Shown: in pieces, positions 11,341-23,401 of the stretch
How positions within the stretch are numbered: position 1 is the first letter of the stretch
Layout: each line of letters opens with the position of its first letter
Source of the DNA: Rattus norvegicus
Lineage: Eukaryota > Chordata > Mammalia > Rodentia > Muridae
Direction: 5' to 3'
Assembly (NCBI RefSeq): GCF_036323735.1
Contig: NC_086028.1
Location: 22,967,001 to 23,031,000, forward strand
DNA: 64,000 nt
Translations under genes and position numbers: made by a program
Notes under the pieces: generated by a model
Database searches by the model: none
What the model was told of the DNA's origin: nothing
Seen by the model: the letters and a program-made list of their open reading frames with translations, nothing else

Positions 11341-11859
11341 TACCTAGAAGTAGGTCAACTTCATCACTTCTATCAATTTTATTCCTTTGCTAGCAGGGGC
11401 AGAGGCATACAGGGGAGCCTCTTTGTGGAAAAAAATTGAGTTGGCAGTCACTATTACATGAAGGGACCCATTCTGAAGTTGAACTTCTCTCCTTAAAAAC
11501 AAAAACAAAAACAAAACAAAACAAACAACACTGAGTGTTACATCTTGGTAAAATAAATAAATAAATAAACAACAAAAACAAAAACCCAAGCTTCCTAGTA
11601 CAAAACAATGGCTGTGCATTTTGTCATGATTGTGAGCAGTTTTTCAGGAAACTTGGTGGAAAAAAATTCAAATGGACATGAAGATTTGGTTAAGATCAAT
11701 TCAAGCATGACTGTTGCTAGGGTTCCTGAAAGTTTTGTCCATGATAGTAATATCTAAAATCATTCTTTGACCTTCCCATGGATTCATATAAGTTTTTTTT
11801 TGAATTATAGAATGTGGATTTCTTAGCATTATCCGTCCCACATCTAGTTTTACATCTAG

Positions 11860-11860
<1 letters not shown>
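11341..11860. other. Unassigned sequence with two A-rich low-complexity tracts
   Basis: (AAAAC)n at 11496-11530 and (AAAT)n plus (AAAC)n at 11550-11586. They look like degraded retroposon tails, but no SINE body is recognisable beside them. Confidence 0.55.
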
Positions 11861-11921
<61 letters not shown>

Positions 11922-11990
11922 CTCCTCCTCCTCCTTCTTCTCCTTCTTCTCTTCTCCCCCCTCTCTCCCTCCCTCCCTCCCTCCTTCCTT
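11861..11990. repeat. (CT)n plus (CTT)n/(CCCT)n pyrimidine tract
   Basis: About 28 CT units are followed by CTC, CTT and CCCT units. Leu/Ser-rich and Arg/Glu-rich frames over it are repeat translations. Confidence 0.97.
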
Positions 11991-12178
11991 ATCAACTCTG
12001 CTGTAGATATTGGGGAAAATAAAACTTTAAATAAAATGACCATTTAATCAACATGTAACATTATTCTATTTAGCTGGATTTTATAGGAAGGAGACTAACA
12101 ACACAATCCAATCCTGTATAACTCTTGGTAGGAAAACAAAACTAAATAATGACTCTTTTCCCTTAAAAATAGAATCTA
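11991..12178. other. Short unassigned spacer before B1
   Basis: AT-rich, no feature named. Confidence 0.5.
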
Positions 12179-12326
12179 GCTGGGGGATGATGGCACACAT
12201 CTTTAATTCCAGCATTCAAGAGTCAAGAGGGATACAGATCTCTGAATGTGAGGCCATCGTGGTCTACAGAGAGAGTTTCAGGACAGCCAGAACTACATAG
12301 ATGAACCCTGTCTTGAAAAACCAAAA

Positions 12327-12328
<2 letters not shown>
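12179..12328 (+). mobile_element. B1 SINE
   Basis: 7SL-derived monomer on the plus strand: 'ctgggggatgatggcacaca', 'tttaattccagcattcaaga', 'agagagtttcaggacagcca' and 'gaaccctgtcttgaaaaac' lie in the correct order. The A-tail is short and passes at once into a TATC microsatellite. Confidence 0.93.
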
Positions 12329-12406
<78 letters not shown>

Positions 12407-12575
12407 ATCTATCTATCATCTATCTATCTATCTATCTGTGTATCTTTATATCTATGTCACTATAACTCTATAAGTCAATCTATCATCTCTATATCATCTA
12501 TCTATCTGTCAACTATATGCCATCTTTCTATCATCTTGTCTGCCTGTCTGTCTGTCTACCAGCTATCTATCTATA
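12329..12575. repeat. (TATC)n/(TC)n/(TGTC)n microsatellite seeded at the B1 tail
   Basis: Pure TATC units, a CT block, then progressively imperfect TATC/TCTG units to about 12575. Confidence 0.95.
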
Positions 12576-13021
12576 TATCTGTAATTGTCAGAAAATCATT
12601 TGCAATTTCTGGTCTTCTTTTGCATTTAATTTGTGATGAACCACTAAATCTGAAAAACATGCCCAGATTAAAATACTTAACATGTACATATGCTAATTAT
12701 TAGATTTTTAAAGGAATTAGAATAATAGACTGAGCCAGAAATGAGACCCATGGAGAGCCTTATTTCTTAATTAAAACACATGAATCCTAAATATGCTTTC
12801 TTGGCCAATCATGTCATCTCTAAGGATATGCCATAAAAATCAGAGTGCACCCATATATTCCAATTAATGTTTCTATCTTGGCTGACTCACTGGGTAGGTT
12901 CAGGAAGCCAAAATATTCTAACCACTTCACATACATAGCATGAGAGCGAGGTCCAAACTTAGCCATGCTAACATTCTAATACAAAATACAAAATATCAGG
13001 TGTAGTTCTAAGTAACACTGC

Positions 13022-13026
<5 letters not shown>
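12576..13026. other. Unassigned sequence
   Basis: No gene or named repeat. Confidence 0.5.
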
Positions 13027-13053
<27 letters not shown>

Positions 13054-13258
13054 GAGAGAGAGACAGAGAGAGACAGAGAGAGACAGAGAGAAACATAGAC
13101 AGAGACTGAGAGAGATAGAGACAGACACAGAGACACAGAAACAGAGACAGAGACACAGAAACAGAGACAGACACAGAGAGACACAGAGTCAGAGAGACAG
13201 ACAGAGAGACATACAGAAAGACAGACAGACTGACTGACAGACAGAGAGACAGAGAGAA
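13027..13258. repeat. (AC)n then (AGAC)/(AG)n compound tract
   Basis: AC units to about 13053, then about 200 bp of interrupted AGAG/ACAG units. The Ser/Leu/Cys-rich reverse frame is its translation. Confidence 0.96.
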
Positions 13259-13984
13259 CACAATGCTATTGCACCATAATATGTTTATGGAGACAGGAGA
13301 CAGGAAACTCACGTTGGTTATGTATGTCAGTTACTATTTACAAACGCATGTGTGGCTTTTGCTATGACACAATGAGTGCATGAAAGCCATGAACCTGAAG
13401 GACAAATGGTTTAAAAGTGCTAACATAGCCTAGGATAAATGAACTCAAGGATATTTCTGTGCACCAAATTGTGTCATTTATTTATTTGGTTGGGCAATAT
13501 CTCTGAAATAACAAATTCGTACGAGTTGAGCATATCTCTCTTTCATCCAAATATTCCACAAGCACTTGAATTTCACCATATGTCAGGACACTGGTGCCCA
13601 ATTATACTCTTAGGAACAATCCCTTTAAACAAAGGCAGACAGATAATAGGAAGTAGGGAGTATGAGAAATAATCATAGGGATTGAAGTATATTTTAGTTG
13701 GGCGAAATGCCTTTCAGGATACTATATGCTCTTAATTTGGCTTTCCCTCTGACTTGTTATTTTTCTTATTTTTTTCTTGCTATTTTTCTTAAACGTTGTT
13801 AATTTTTTTCTGAAACAAATGACGAATTTGGTCCCATGGCTATTGCTGCCTGGTACTTAGGTCTTTTCTTCATTGTCAGACACTGAGATGTGTATTTTTT
13901 TTCTTTAAATATCTCTCCGTGCTCTGTTCGGGGGTGTGAGATGGTGGTGAGTATTCTATGTGTGAGCAGGGAAGGTGCACATGC
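13259..13984. other. Unassigned sequence
   Basis: No named repeat or gene. Confidence 0.5.
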
Positions 13985-14165
13985 CAATGTCATGTGTGTG
14001 TGTGGTGTGGGGTGGCATAGCGTGTGTGTTGTGTGTGCTTTGCATGTGGTATGTTTGCAATATGGATGTGATCTTTGTGCATGTGTATTTTATATGTTTG
14101 TGTATACCTGGTATGTAGTGCTTGTGTGTGGTGTAAGTGTAAATGAGTATGCTGTGTGTGTGTTC
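13985..14165. repeat. TG-rich degenerate repeat
   Basis: TGTG units with GGTGTG and TGCATG interruptions; an old, decayed dinucleotide array. Confidence 0.8.
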
Positions 14166-15600
14166 TCACCTTTCCAAGAATCCCCATCTGGTAAGTTATG
14201 CCTTGTTTCAATAACTTCATGGAGACTTGGAGTATTTTTTTTTTAATGATGGAAAGAGAATCCCTTCAAGAGAATGACAAAGGGGATTCTTTTTTACAAA
14301 GCTTCTTTCTGGGACTCAGCACTCCCTGAGTAAATCTGATGTCTAGGCTCATAAATACACAGTATTAACCATTTTCTCAGCTGATTCTCATGACCACTAA
14401 TGTTCGGAGACAAGTGCTTTCAATAATTTCACAGCTCAATAAAACCTCCGCTGTAGGTTAACGAGCAAATCTTAAATGGGAAGAATAAAGTGTCATTGTA
14501 TTTGTTAGTAACACTTTGGTGAAGCCAGAGAAAAATACTGACTAAATGAGCTTTTGGAATTGTGCCTGGGTTTTTATTAATTCCTGTCATTTTTTCCCTA
14601 CAATTGTGAAATATAAAAATGTGATGATCTGAACGGTGAGTCCATTATATGAACTGCATTTCTGAATACATGTGTGGACAACCATCTCATAACTACTGAA
14701 ATGGAGATGCATTATATGTACTCATGCATCCATTTATGCTTTTATTCTAATAATCATACACTAATTGCCCCATGTTTATGAAGCAATCATTATTTTAAAT
14801 ATGAGACTGAAAGGACAGGTAACATAAAATCTCTTCATGTAGGGTCAAACAAAATCATAGTTAATGCTTTGGAGAACAAATACAGACAGTATTGTTTTAT
14901 TTTATAAAATTATGAAAATTTTGAACATTATGAAAATTTTACAGAATTGAAGTTTCACAAAGCCATGCAAGAGGACATCAGACATTTGCCCAACTTTTAA
15001 GGAAATAAGGAAGGTTCAGTCAGGGCTGTGTGGTAGGAATTGACCTTCCACCAGTGAAAGATCAGCCTGAGCCTGTAATGTAGCCTAGTGTAGGAGAGAT
15101 GGTCTTAGGAAATAGCTTAGCAAGGCTCCATTTCATGGTGCGTGGGAGATCATGCTAGAGGCAGAGCTTGGAGGATCTGTTGGAAGGTGCTCTTTTGCTT
15201 CTGTCTGAGATGGGTTAAGGACATTGAAGTTGTTTAGCAAGATGAATAGAATTTGCCATCCAACGGTGAAGCAATACTGTGATATGAGAAACAAAAGGGA
15301 AATGAGCAAAAACGCAATCATATGATGGTCCCCTAACTCTATAAGAGTGTTGCTTTGTGGCCTTGGAATGCATAAGTGTCACTACTAGCTACACTATATA
15401 AATTTAAAGGACTAGACCAGGACTAGAATACAAACAGCTGTAAATGTTCCACCAAGAAGTTTAATGTTATTTCAAAGGAATCAGGTGAAATTGTTTAAAG
15501 GAGATGTAGCATGGCCACGGGTCTCTTTCTTTTTAAATGATAACTGCACTGTCATTTTTTATGTGTTATATTATTCTTTATGTCGATCTTTGGTTGTTTT
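14166..15600. other. Unassigned sequence
   Basis: 14390-14560 is repeat-free and retains some CpG, but I cannot name a function. The rest is AT-rich. No gene. Confidence 0.5.
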
Positions 15601-15601
15601 T

Positions 15602-15636
15602 TACTATTATTATTATAAATATTATTATTATTATTG
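15602..15636. repeat. (TTA)n microsatellite
   Basis: About eleven ATT units with one AAAT interruption. Confidence 0.9.
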
Positions 15637-15639
15637 ATA

Positions 15640-16640
15640 TATAATTGTGTTCTATTGATGTATGTAATACTATATAGTACCAAAAATATACTATCCATAG
15701 TATCCCAACATAACATCTGAATCACATAGTCAAACTTAGGTAGGTAAGTCCACTAAAATTCACAATTGTGTTTGCATTATTTATAATACCAAGGGTAGTA
15801 CCAAGTTATGATGAGATGGTAACACAATAATAAAGCCAAAAATGATTACAATAGATATCATGAAGGCTCATTTGCCAATAAAGCACTAACGTTAAAGTGG
15901 GAGTAAGAGATGATGAAGCCATAGGTCGTGACACACCTGCAGACACGAGTGGGCTTTATAGGGGTCATGGGCTTAGGATAATTGATTTGCTTTGAGATGT
16001 TTACTTTATATTTATTTCTCTGTGCTTACTTAATGCTTACTTAATATACGGAAGTGCTTTTTTAAAGTACTAAGAAACTGGAAAAGCAATTAGATAAATA
16101 AATGATAAATATATGTGTATGCATATATCCCTTCAGCATTTCAACTGGCAATTATGAGTTAAGTGTAAAATTATTTTAATTAAAATTTAAAAGGCTTTAC
16201 CTTCTCTTAATAAAGAGGTCCCAATTTAAGTAATAAAAATCTTCTAATAAAACTAGTCAAGTGCTATTGCCAATGTTAATCCATATCTCTTAGAATTGTT
16301 TCTCCTAAATTCCTTTTCTTTAATCGAAATAAATTTTGCAGTTGAAATTTTAGGTGTGAATTTGTTCTAGTAATTTACATTTTTCTACATCTACAAAACC
16401 CTACACAGTTGCTTGCTCTAAAGCCATGTATATTTCAAATATCTCTTAAAGTAAAGACAAAGTAAAGAAGTTGAGACTTGGGATACATTTAGCTAATAAT
16501 TATCTACTTTTCTAATTCATCCTCAAAGCCAACTCAACTTTTATTCTTTCCTTCTTATACTGTATAATATTTAACACTTTTTAACTATGGTTTTAGATAT
16601 AAAACTGCTTGATATGAACAAACTATGTAAGATCCGCAGT
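15640..16640. other. AT-rich unassigned sequence
   Basis: No gene or named repeat. Confidence 0.5.
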
Positions 16641-16644
16641 GAAA

Positions 16645-16732
16645 TCTGGGCACTGTGAGCCTATGATCCCAGCACTTGGGAGGGTATGGCAAGAGAACAG
16701 AGAATTTAAAGACAAGCCTGGCTATAAAAGGA
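16645..16732 (+). mobile_element. Old B1/proto-B1-like SINE fragment
   Basis: 'ctatgatcccagcacttggg' followed by 'aagacaagcctgg' is the 7SL-derived core in plus orientation, with strong divergence and a short 5' end. Confidence 0.7.
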
Positions 16733-17016
16733 GAGCCTAATTCAAAGCACAAAGAGGGACTGAAAGGCCCAGAAGGACGGACATGTCCTAACCTCTCCTA
16801 TTACCTTACACATAAGGCAAAGAGATTCTAAGATAAGGCCCTGATGTTGAAGCAGTAGACCAGTGCTGTTTGCCATCTGAAGACAAATTCTAGAGAGCCA
16901 TTCCAAAAGACTTTCTAATTCAGTCTCCCTACTGAATTTTTTCAATGGCCAGAGTCTCCCAATACATTTGAATATTGTGATTGCCTCTGGCTTCAGAATC
17001 TAAATGAAAGAGTGAT

Positions 17017-17147
17017 GTTTTGTTTGGTTTGGAAACAGGGCCTTACCATCCTGCCTTGCTGGTCTGGACCCTCAAGGCTCAAGTAATCCTTCCACTCCTG
17101 CCTTCCAACAGCTGGAACTATGTATACACCAGTGGGCTTGGCTAGGA
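17017..17147 (-). mobile_element. Old B1-family SINE, reverse orientation
   Basis: 'aaacagggccttaccatcct', 'tgctggtctggaccctcaag' and 'ccttccaacagctggaacta' are the reverse complement of a divergent B1 unit. The TTTG-rich 5' flank is its former A-tail. Confidence 0.75.
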
Positions 17148-17149
17148 GG

Positions 17150-17400
17150 TCTTGATACTATGCTATCAACTGATGTTTACAGAGCAAAGCCAAAGTAACT
17201 GATTTATATGAAAGGGGCTATCTTGGAAGAACACAGAACAGGTCCTCAGAGAGATGGGCTTTGTCAATGTTAGAAGTTGACGTAACAGGACTCAGATAGC
17301 TCAAAGCAGAAGATGACATGAGGTGCCGTCTTAAATTTTCTACAGGAAGGATTCAGGGCAAACCATTATCATCTTTATCTGACTGCTTAAAATTTAAATA
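17150..17400. other. Unassigned spacer
   Basis: No feature named. Confidence 0.5.
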
Positions 17401-18745
17401 TGGAATAAGCAAGTTTAACTTGGTGTAATCTTGGTCACATCATCATCCACCCTGGGCTCAGGGAAGTAAGTTATCTCCAGTGGCAGCCGTAGCAAACTCC
17501 AGAAAAGAGGACATAAAGGAAGAAGTTCATTAAAGGCCCATAAAATTAACGATTTCATTCCAGAATGGGGATGGAATCCTGGGAAGTAAAGGCTTGTCTA
17601 TAAAGCCATGCGATGTAAACCAATGAATGAGTTTTGTTTCTGTGTTTTTTTTTTTTAAATCACAGCACCCCTCCCTAGAAATGCCTAATTTATGCCTAAC
17701 TGTCAGGAATCAGACAGACATAACATGCTAGAATTGCAGTTGCTCCTGACATAGGCACAACTTGTACATATAATGTAGTTACAGAAACCACGGAGGAATG
17801 GCAAAGGCTAATTTACAGTAATAAATGCCAAAGTGGTAATAAAATTTTATAGCAAAACCATACCACTTTTAAAAAAAAGTAGAGAAGAAACGTTTAGCAT
17901 TCCATATAACAATGTATGGCAGCCTCATAGCAGGCAATACCTTCTACTTGTCGTCATGGCACTGCTTGATTAATACCTTCATGTCTCACTTTCTTGGGTG
18001 AGAATCCCAGTCCATCACAGCTGGCTGGCCCAGCCCCTCCTGCTTTCAATAGTGGGATTTGGATTTTGTCCTGGACAGTGCACAGCGCTCCAGATGGGTC
18101 TGGGAAAGATGCCACAAGCCTCACTTACTATCCCAACATGATTTTATGGCCTTATGTTGGAGTACTGTGCAACACTAGCGAGCCTGGATGACACTTTTAG
18201 TCAAAATAATGGCATACGGCACTCTCTTCATAGCCTGTCCATTTTGGAGGGAAAAAATAATCCCTGCTTGTTTTCTTAAAACATGGGGGCTGAGTGGCTG
18301 CTGCAGCTTCTGCAATGGGCACTCAACGCTAATGAGCGGTCGCCTATGGTGACCTATTCAGAATAGGAGACTCACAGTGTGACATTCTGTTTAAGTGGGC
18401 TAAATGATTGGACATCACTCACAGGAGTTTAAAGGTCTGAAGAGACGGCAAAATATTATTAATTCAATATCTCTTTAATGCTAAAAATGTACGGCCATAG
18501 GGACCCTTTGACAATTTCTTCGGCTATCAGAATACCTAATTGGAGATTAATCTCTAATAACCTCTTAATACCATCCAGAAGTTCAAATGAAGTCTAAACA
18601 AGAAGGAAATTGTCAGTTCGGCCATGTCATTTACAGCTAATGCTATGGAAAACTGTTTAATGCAGTACATCAACAGGGAGGGCCATTTCAATTTTACTCC
18701 ATCTCTGTCCAGCTAGATGCTAAAATTAGAAAATGATAATGCTTG
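17400..18745. promoter_or_regulatory. Candidate conserved noncoding region
   Basis: A 1.3-kb stretch without recognisable repeats apart from short poly-A and poly-T tracts. The strongest part is 18290-18740: dense TAAT cores (ATTATTAATTCAAT at 18456-18469, ATTAATCTCTAATAA near 18546), retained CpGs (18306-18345, 18445, 18492, 18520, 18619) and GGCCATTTC. Unique, ordered and CpG-retaining text between repeat-rich flanks suggests purifying selection. No open frame shows a domain. Confidence 0.4.
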
Positions 18746-19650
18746 TCTCTTGGTTTCACTTCTTCAGATACTGTCTGAGATGATGCTTCAGGTTTTATGT
18801 TGAGCATCGTCCCCAAGGGGAGCACTTCTCCCACACCGTGTTAAGTCAGGGCCTTGTCCACAGGTAACAATAGAAATTGAAATTGTCAATCACCCTTTCC
18901 AAATACAGAACTGATAAAGAATATTCATCTTGCTTAGTAATAGATCTTTCTAAATGGAAAAGCACTGGACTCAGTAAGCAAATACTCACTTCCACCTTGA
19001 AAACAATGAATGAATGAATGAAGTAAATAAAATTATATTGAACCTTGAATTTCAAATCTGAGGTGAATATCATATATTTGCTCTTGCTTGACTACTGTTA
19101 TGTCACTGTAACAGAGTTTTGAGAGAATGGAATAGATTTTGGTAGCTCCATCGTCTCCAGGCCTTGGAGAAGTTGTGCATTTGGTCATGTGCTTCTAGCT
19201 TGTCCGGGACTGTCAATGGGCAACCATAAGGGTTGTATAGGACATATACACAAATGAAAGCTTCAGATACTGACTTTCCTCACATTTCTTCTCCATATTA
19301 TTTCCTCAGCCCAGTGTCTTACTAACCATTGCTTTACATTTATCTAGTCCAAGGGCTATTGACCATCAACTAGGGGTGGGGGAGTCTCTAGACAAGAGTA
19401 GAGTGTACTCTAGAAGTACAGAGGAATATCATGGAAATAAGGAACCTCATTTCTTGCTTTTATGGCCTGAATTGTATTTTCTCTTTTACCTTATATCAGT
19501 ACATGTCTCCCCCTTTTTTTTTGCCAGTGTGAAAATTTCAAAGCTAACACAACCCAGCCACTGCTGGATCACATTCCCAGAACCCCACCCCAGACTCACT
19601 GAAGTCTTGGTGAACATCTCCTTCTCTTCATCACTGCAGGCTTAACATGT
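18746..19650. other. Unassigned sequence
   Basis: Contains a small (TGAA)n patch near 19005-19021. No gene. Confidence 0.5.
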
Positions 19651-19651
19651 C

Positions 19652-19728
19652 TGGTTTTTTGGTTTGGTTTGGTTGTTTTTTGTTGTTGTTCTTGCTGTTG
19701 TTGTTGTTATTTTTGTTTTATTTTTTAG
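19652..19728. repeat. (GTTT)n/(TTG)n T-rich tract
   Basis: GGTTT then TTG units; probably a degraded reverse-strand A-tail. Confidence 0.85.
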
Positions 19729-19940
19729 GTATACTTCCTGTGAGAAACAGATATTTTGCAGTCGTTAATTCTTAATATTCCTGCCTACTAATTGAAATTT
19801 ACATGCATGTGTGGCCCTATTACTTCCAGCCTGATGGAAATTGATTTATTACCTTAGCTTTTTTGCCTCCAAATAATTCAAACATATTTGTAGTGAATTC
19901 ATCTCTAGAAAATCTTCATCAAGATTCCCTTTGAAGGTGA

Positions 19941-20375
19941 CTAGGGAGATGGTTGGGTGATTAAAGCCGTGGACAGTCAGGTATTTCAACCTGTGTTAAG
20001 CTCCTAGAACTCAACATAAAACTTTGCACAGTAGCACATAGCTATAAATCCAACAATCCTACATCAGGATGAGAGGCACAGACAGAAGAAACCCATAAAC
20101 TTGTGAGACACATAACCTGCCTATGCACAGCAGAAAAAAACATGGACGGAGGGGTTGGGGATTTAGCTCAGCGGTAGAGCACTTGCCTAGCAAGTGCAAG
20201 GCCCTGGGTTCGGTCCCCAGCTCCGAAAAAAAAAATAAAATAAATAAAATAAAAAATAAAAAAATAAAAAAACATGGACGGGCTGTCTCTAACCAGAATG
20301 AATGGGAAGGTAAGGACCAACACGTGAGGTTGTTTCATGGCTTTCACACATGTGTGGTAAGACACAAATACATAT

Positions 20376-20378
<3 letters not shown>
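19941..20378 (+). mobile_element. Older B3/B2-like SINE split by an ID insertion
   Basis: A degenerate tRNA-like head ('gggagatggttgggtgatta') and the following SINE-type body run to about 20133. The text resumes after 20281 with the expected 3' portion ('ttcacacatgtgtggtaaga'), ending in a dinucleotide tail. The ID at 20150 with its target-site duplication splits it, so this element predates the ID. Subfamily is uncertain. Confidence 0.55.
20134..20281 (+). mobile_element. ID SINE (BC1-type) with 16-bp target-site duplication
   Basis: The body (20150-20225) is a full ID unit with A box TAGCTCAGCGGTAGAGC and B-box region GGGTTCGGTCC. Its tail is A-rich with TAAA units (20226-20265). The 16-mer AAAAAAACATGGACGG is repeated exactly at 20134-20149 and 20266-20281. 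The tail is long, which fits a recent insertion. Transcription potential is limited to the internal Pol III boxes. Confidence 0.97.

Positions 20379-20381
<3 letters not shown>

Positions 20382-20413
<32 letters not shown>
20382..20413. repeat. (AG)n microsatellite
   Basis: About 16 AG units at the end of the older SINE. Confidence 0.95.
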
Positions 20414-20415
<2 letters not shown>

Positions 20416-21182
20416 ATGCAAAAATACATTTTTAAAAAAATGAATATTTGATTCCTTGCAAGCTACTAATTGACTTCATGGTAAGCTATCCTAATGGAAA
20501 TAGTTACCATTTTAAAACCCAATTTCCAACTATACTGAGGTATGATGGCTGATATTTCATGTGTAAGATGTGACTGACAACTCTACCTGATATAACTCGG
20601 TTGACAGAGTCATCTATGGTTATATGTCAATAACCACACATACTTGTTACACATGTGTGTTGAAAACATTGACAGTCTACATGCTCCGCAAACTTTCAAG
20701 TTATCCCAGTTTTGTTAACAGTAATCCATATTGTCTATTGCAATCCCAAATTCACTCTTTTAACAGCTGAAAGTTTCTACCCTTTGACCAATATTATCGA
20801 TTCCCTCTACTCCTGTCTGTTACCATTCTGCTTTGAGCTTCTGTGAGTTTGTATATCTCAACACCCTGTGCGTCAATTCCATCCATGTCTTTGTGCATGT
20901 CAGGATTTTATTCATGTTCATATGACATGAATAGTTTTCTGTACCATTTTATGTACAATGTCTATGTGTATTCACACACAATTGGAAAAAATGACTATTT
21001 TTAAAATGGTATGGGAACACAAGCACACGATGAAGATCCCTTGGAAATAGCCTGGGGTATAGTGAAGGATCACTGCCATAAGAAAGAATGGAAAAACTCC
21101 AAATCATCCTTCTCAATGGGAAAATTTTGTCTCAGCCAACCTGAAGTATGACACTGTTTGGAACATCTGTTAAAACATTTGC
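20414..21182. other. Unassigned sequence
   Basis: AT-rich with no gene. 20700-20990 has the look of old L1-derived text but cannot be assigned. Confidence 0.45.
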
Positions 21183-21325
21183 AGAGACTGACAAGATAGT
21201 TCAGTGGATAAAGTATTTGCCCCCACAAATATGAGGACCAGAGATCTGACCCCCCAATACACCTGAAGTCCAAGGGTGAGTGATAGCCTGTACTCCCACA
21301 CTTAGGAGACAGAAATAAGGTATCC
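21183..21325 (+). mobile_element. B3/B4-type SINE, diverged
   Basis: 'gacaagatagttcagtggat' tRNA-like head, a 'tatgaggaccagagatctga' B-box region and a 'ctgtactcccacacttagga' body are in SINE order on the plus strand. Confidence 0.65.
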
Positions 21326-21720
21326 CCTCAACAAGGGGTGCTATACTAGCCAGAATTGACCAGCCAGATTTAACTAGCCAGAATTGATTGGGTCCTCACT
21401 CGATGAGAAAAAGTTCCTCATAAATAAAGGGGAGAGCAATCATGGAAAGTATCAGACTTCACCTTCATAATCTAGACATGTCTGCACATGTTTTAGAAGA
21501 ACCTCTTCTGTACACGCACCTGTCCCAAGGTGAACACACAGATTCATCCTCATATATACTACATGCAAGTGTATATGAGAAACAAAATGTATTTGCCAAG
21601 GCATAGTTTCTTGGTGAAGTTCAACTTGCCTATTTTCCTGCTTTTTAAAATAATTATTGTTGATTATTATTAGTAGTATTAATTTTAAGTATGATATGTG
21701 GATATAGGTGTATATGATCT
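21326..21720. other. Unassigned sequence with a short TTA-rich patch
   Basis: No gene. 21656-21690 is a weak (TTA)n tract. Confidence 0.5.
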
Positions 21721-22610
21721 GTGTCTTAACCAGGGTTTCTATTCCTGCACAAACATCATGAACAAGAAGAAAGTAGGGGACGAAAGGGTTCCTTCAGCTG
21801 ACACTTCCAAATTGCTGTTCATCACAAAAGGAAGTCAGGACTGGAATTCAAGCAGGTCAGGAAGCAGGAGCTGATGCAGAGGCCATGAAGGAATGCTACT
21901 TCCTGGCTTGCTTCCTCTGGCTTGCTCAGCTTGCTTTCTTATAGAGCCCAAGACTACCAGCCCAGGGATGATACTATATCTACAATGGGTCCTCCCACCC
22001 TTGATCACTAATTGAGAAAATGTCTTACAGTTGGATCTCATGGAGGTATTTTCTCAAGGGAGGCTCTTTTCTCTGTGATAACTCCAGCTTGTGTCAAGTT
22101 GACACACAAAACCAACCAGTACAATTGAGCCCTCGTCAACTTGACACACAAACACATCACCATAAAGCCTCAACCCTTACTTTCTTATTCATCCCCAAGA
22201 TCTAAATAACTAAAAGTTCCAGTCTTTAAAAATTCTTACCTATTAAATTTTCAATCCCTTTAAAATATCCAATCTCATTTAAAATTAAAAGTATTTTTAC
22301 AATTCAAAGTCTCTTAACTGTGGACTCCACTAAAATACCCTCTTCTTTCAAGATGTAACATCAAAAGCAAAATCAGACTCTTAACCATTCAATGTCTGGG
22401 ATCCATTCACAATCTTCTGGGCTCCTCCAAGGGCTTGGATCACTTCTCCAACTCTGCCCTTTGTAGCACACGCATTCACTTTTAGGCTCTAGCTGCCTTT
22501 ACTCCAACCCTTGATCACTAATTGAGAAAATGCTTTACAACTGGATCTCATGGAGGCATTTCATTAGGAGAGGCTCCTTTCTCTGTGATAACTCCAGCTT
22601 GTGCCAGTAC
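21721..22610 (+). mobile_element. Rodent interspersed repeat with internal duplication
   Basis: It begins 'accagggtttctattcctgc' and runs through 'aagtcaggactggaattcaa', 'gcaggagctgatgcagaggc' and 'ctccagcttgtgtcaagttg', text I recognise as a high-copy rodent repeat without being sure of its family name. A 100-bp segment recurs (21997-22096 and 22507-22606, about 88 of 100 positions identical). Short near-identical TCAAGTTGACACACAAA / TCAACTTGACACACAAA motifs lie at 22094 and 22134. Short frames inside are not genes. Confidence 0.65.
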
Positions 22611-23400
22611 ACCATGGTATGTGTATGCGAGGGCAGAGAAGAGCCTTATGGAGTCATCTCTTCTCGTGCCTGCAAGACAAGTCCCTCACATTCAGAACAA
22701 TCTCACCAACTCAAGGGCTTTAAATGTAACTTCTATGAAATATTCTAGTTTTAGAATAAACCAAACACATGAAAATAGACAATGTCAACCCCTGACTATG
22801 GGCCTACTCATTTTTTTTGACACCTACGAGTCCTTGATTTGTTGCTAAATCCTCAGGAGGCCAATTCTACACCCAAAGGGAAGTTGAAATAGTGGGACAA
22901 GGAAACAAAAAGGTGTTAAATTCATGGTGCACAGATGTAGCAACAATAAAATATTTATAGAACCAAGACAAAAACTGTCAAGAATATTTGCTATGATATC
23001 TGTTTTATCTAAGACAACCTTAAGATGGTAAGAGAGCTGAAAGGACACAGGATGTTCTATCTAGTCCAAAACACTGTAGACAGTTTTACAAATAAGCTCT
23101 TTGGGGACACAATAGTTTACTTCAACAAGTTAGCAGCACCTCATGAAACCTGAGACAGGGAGCCAGCCTCTCTGTGTTTCCTTGCAATATAAAAGATGGT
23201 GAAATTCTGACACTAAAAGCTCTCACACAGAGAGGGATAGCAGACATATTGCAAATATGCTAGAGAAAGATGCCTGTCCTTATGGATAGAGAATGGGTCT
23301 GAAACAGAAGTGGAAGTAGAGCTTTGGAACTCACTGTTGGCAAAGTGCTGGCTAGGCAAACATGACCAACTGAATTGGGATATTCAGCATTAGGGTTAAA
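22611..23400. other. Unassigned sequence
   Basis: May continue the preceding repeat for a short way. No gene. Confidence 0.45.
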
Positions 23401-23401
23401 T

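Noticed and set aside
20161..20225. tRNA gene (A and B boxes, tRNA-Ala-like)
   Set aside because: It is an ID SINE: A-rich tail, target-site duplication and three sister copies in the window.
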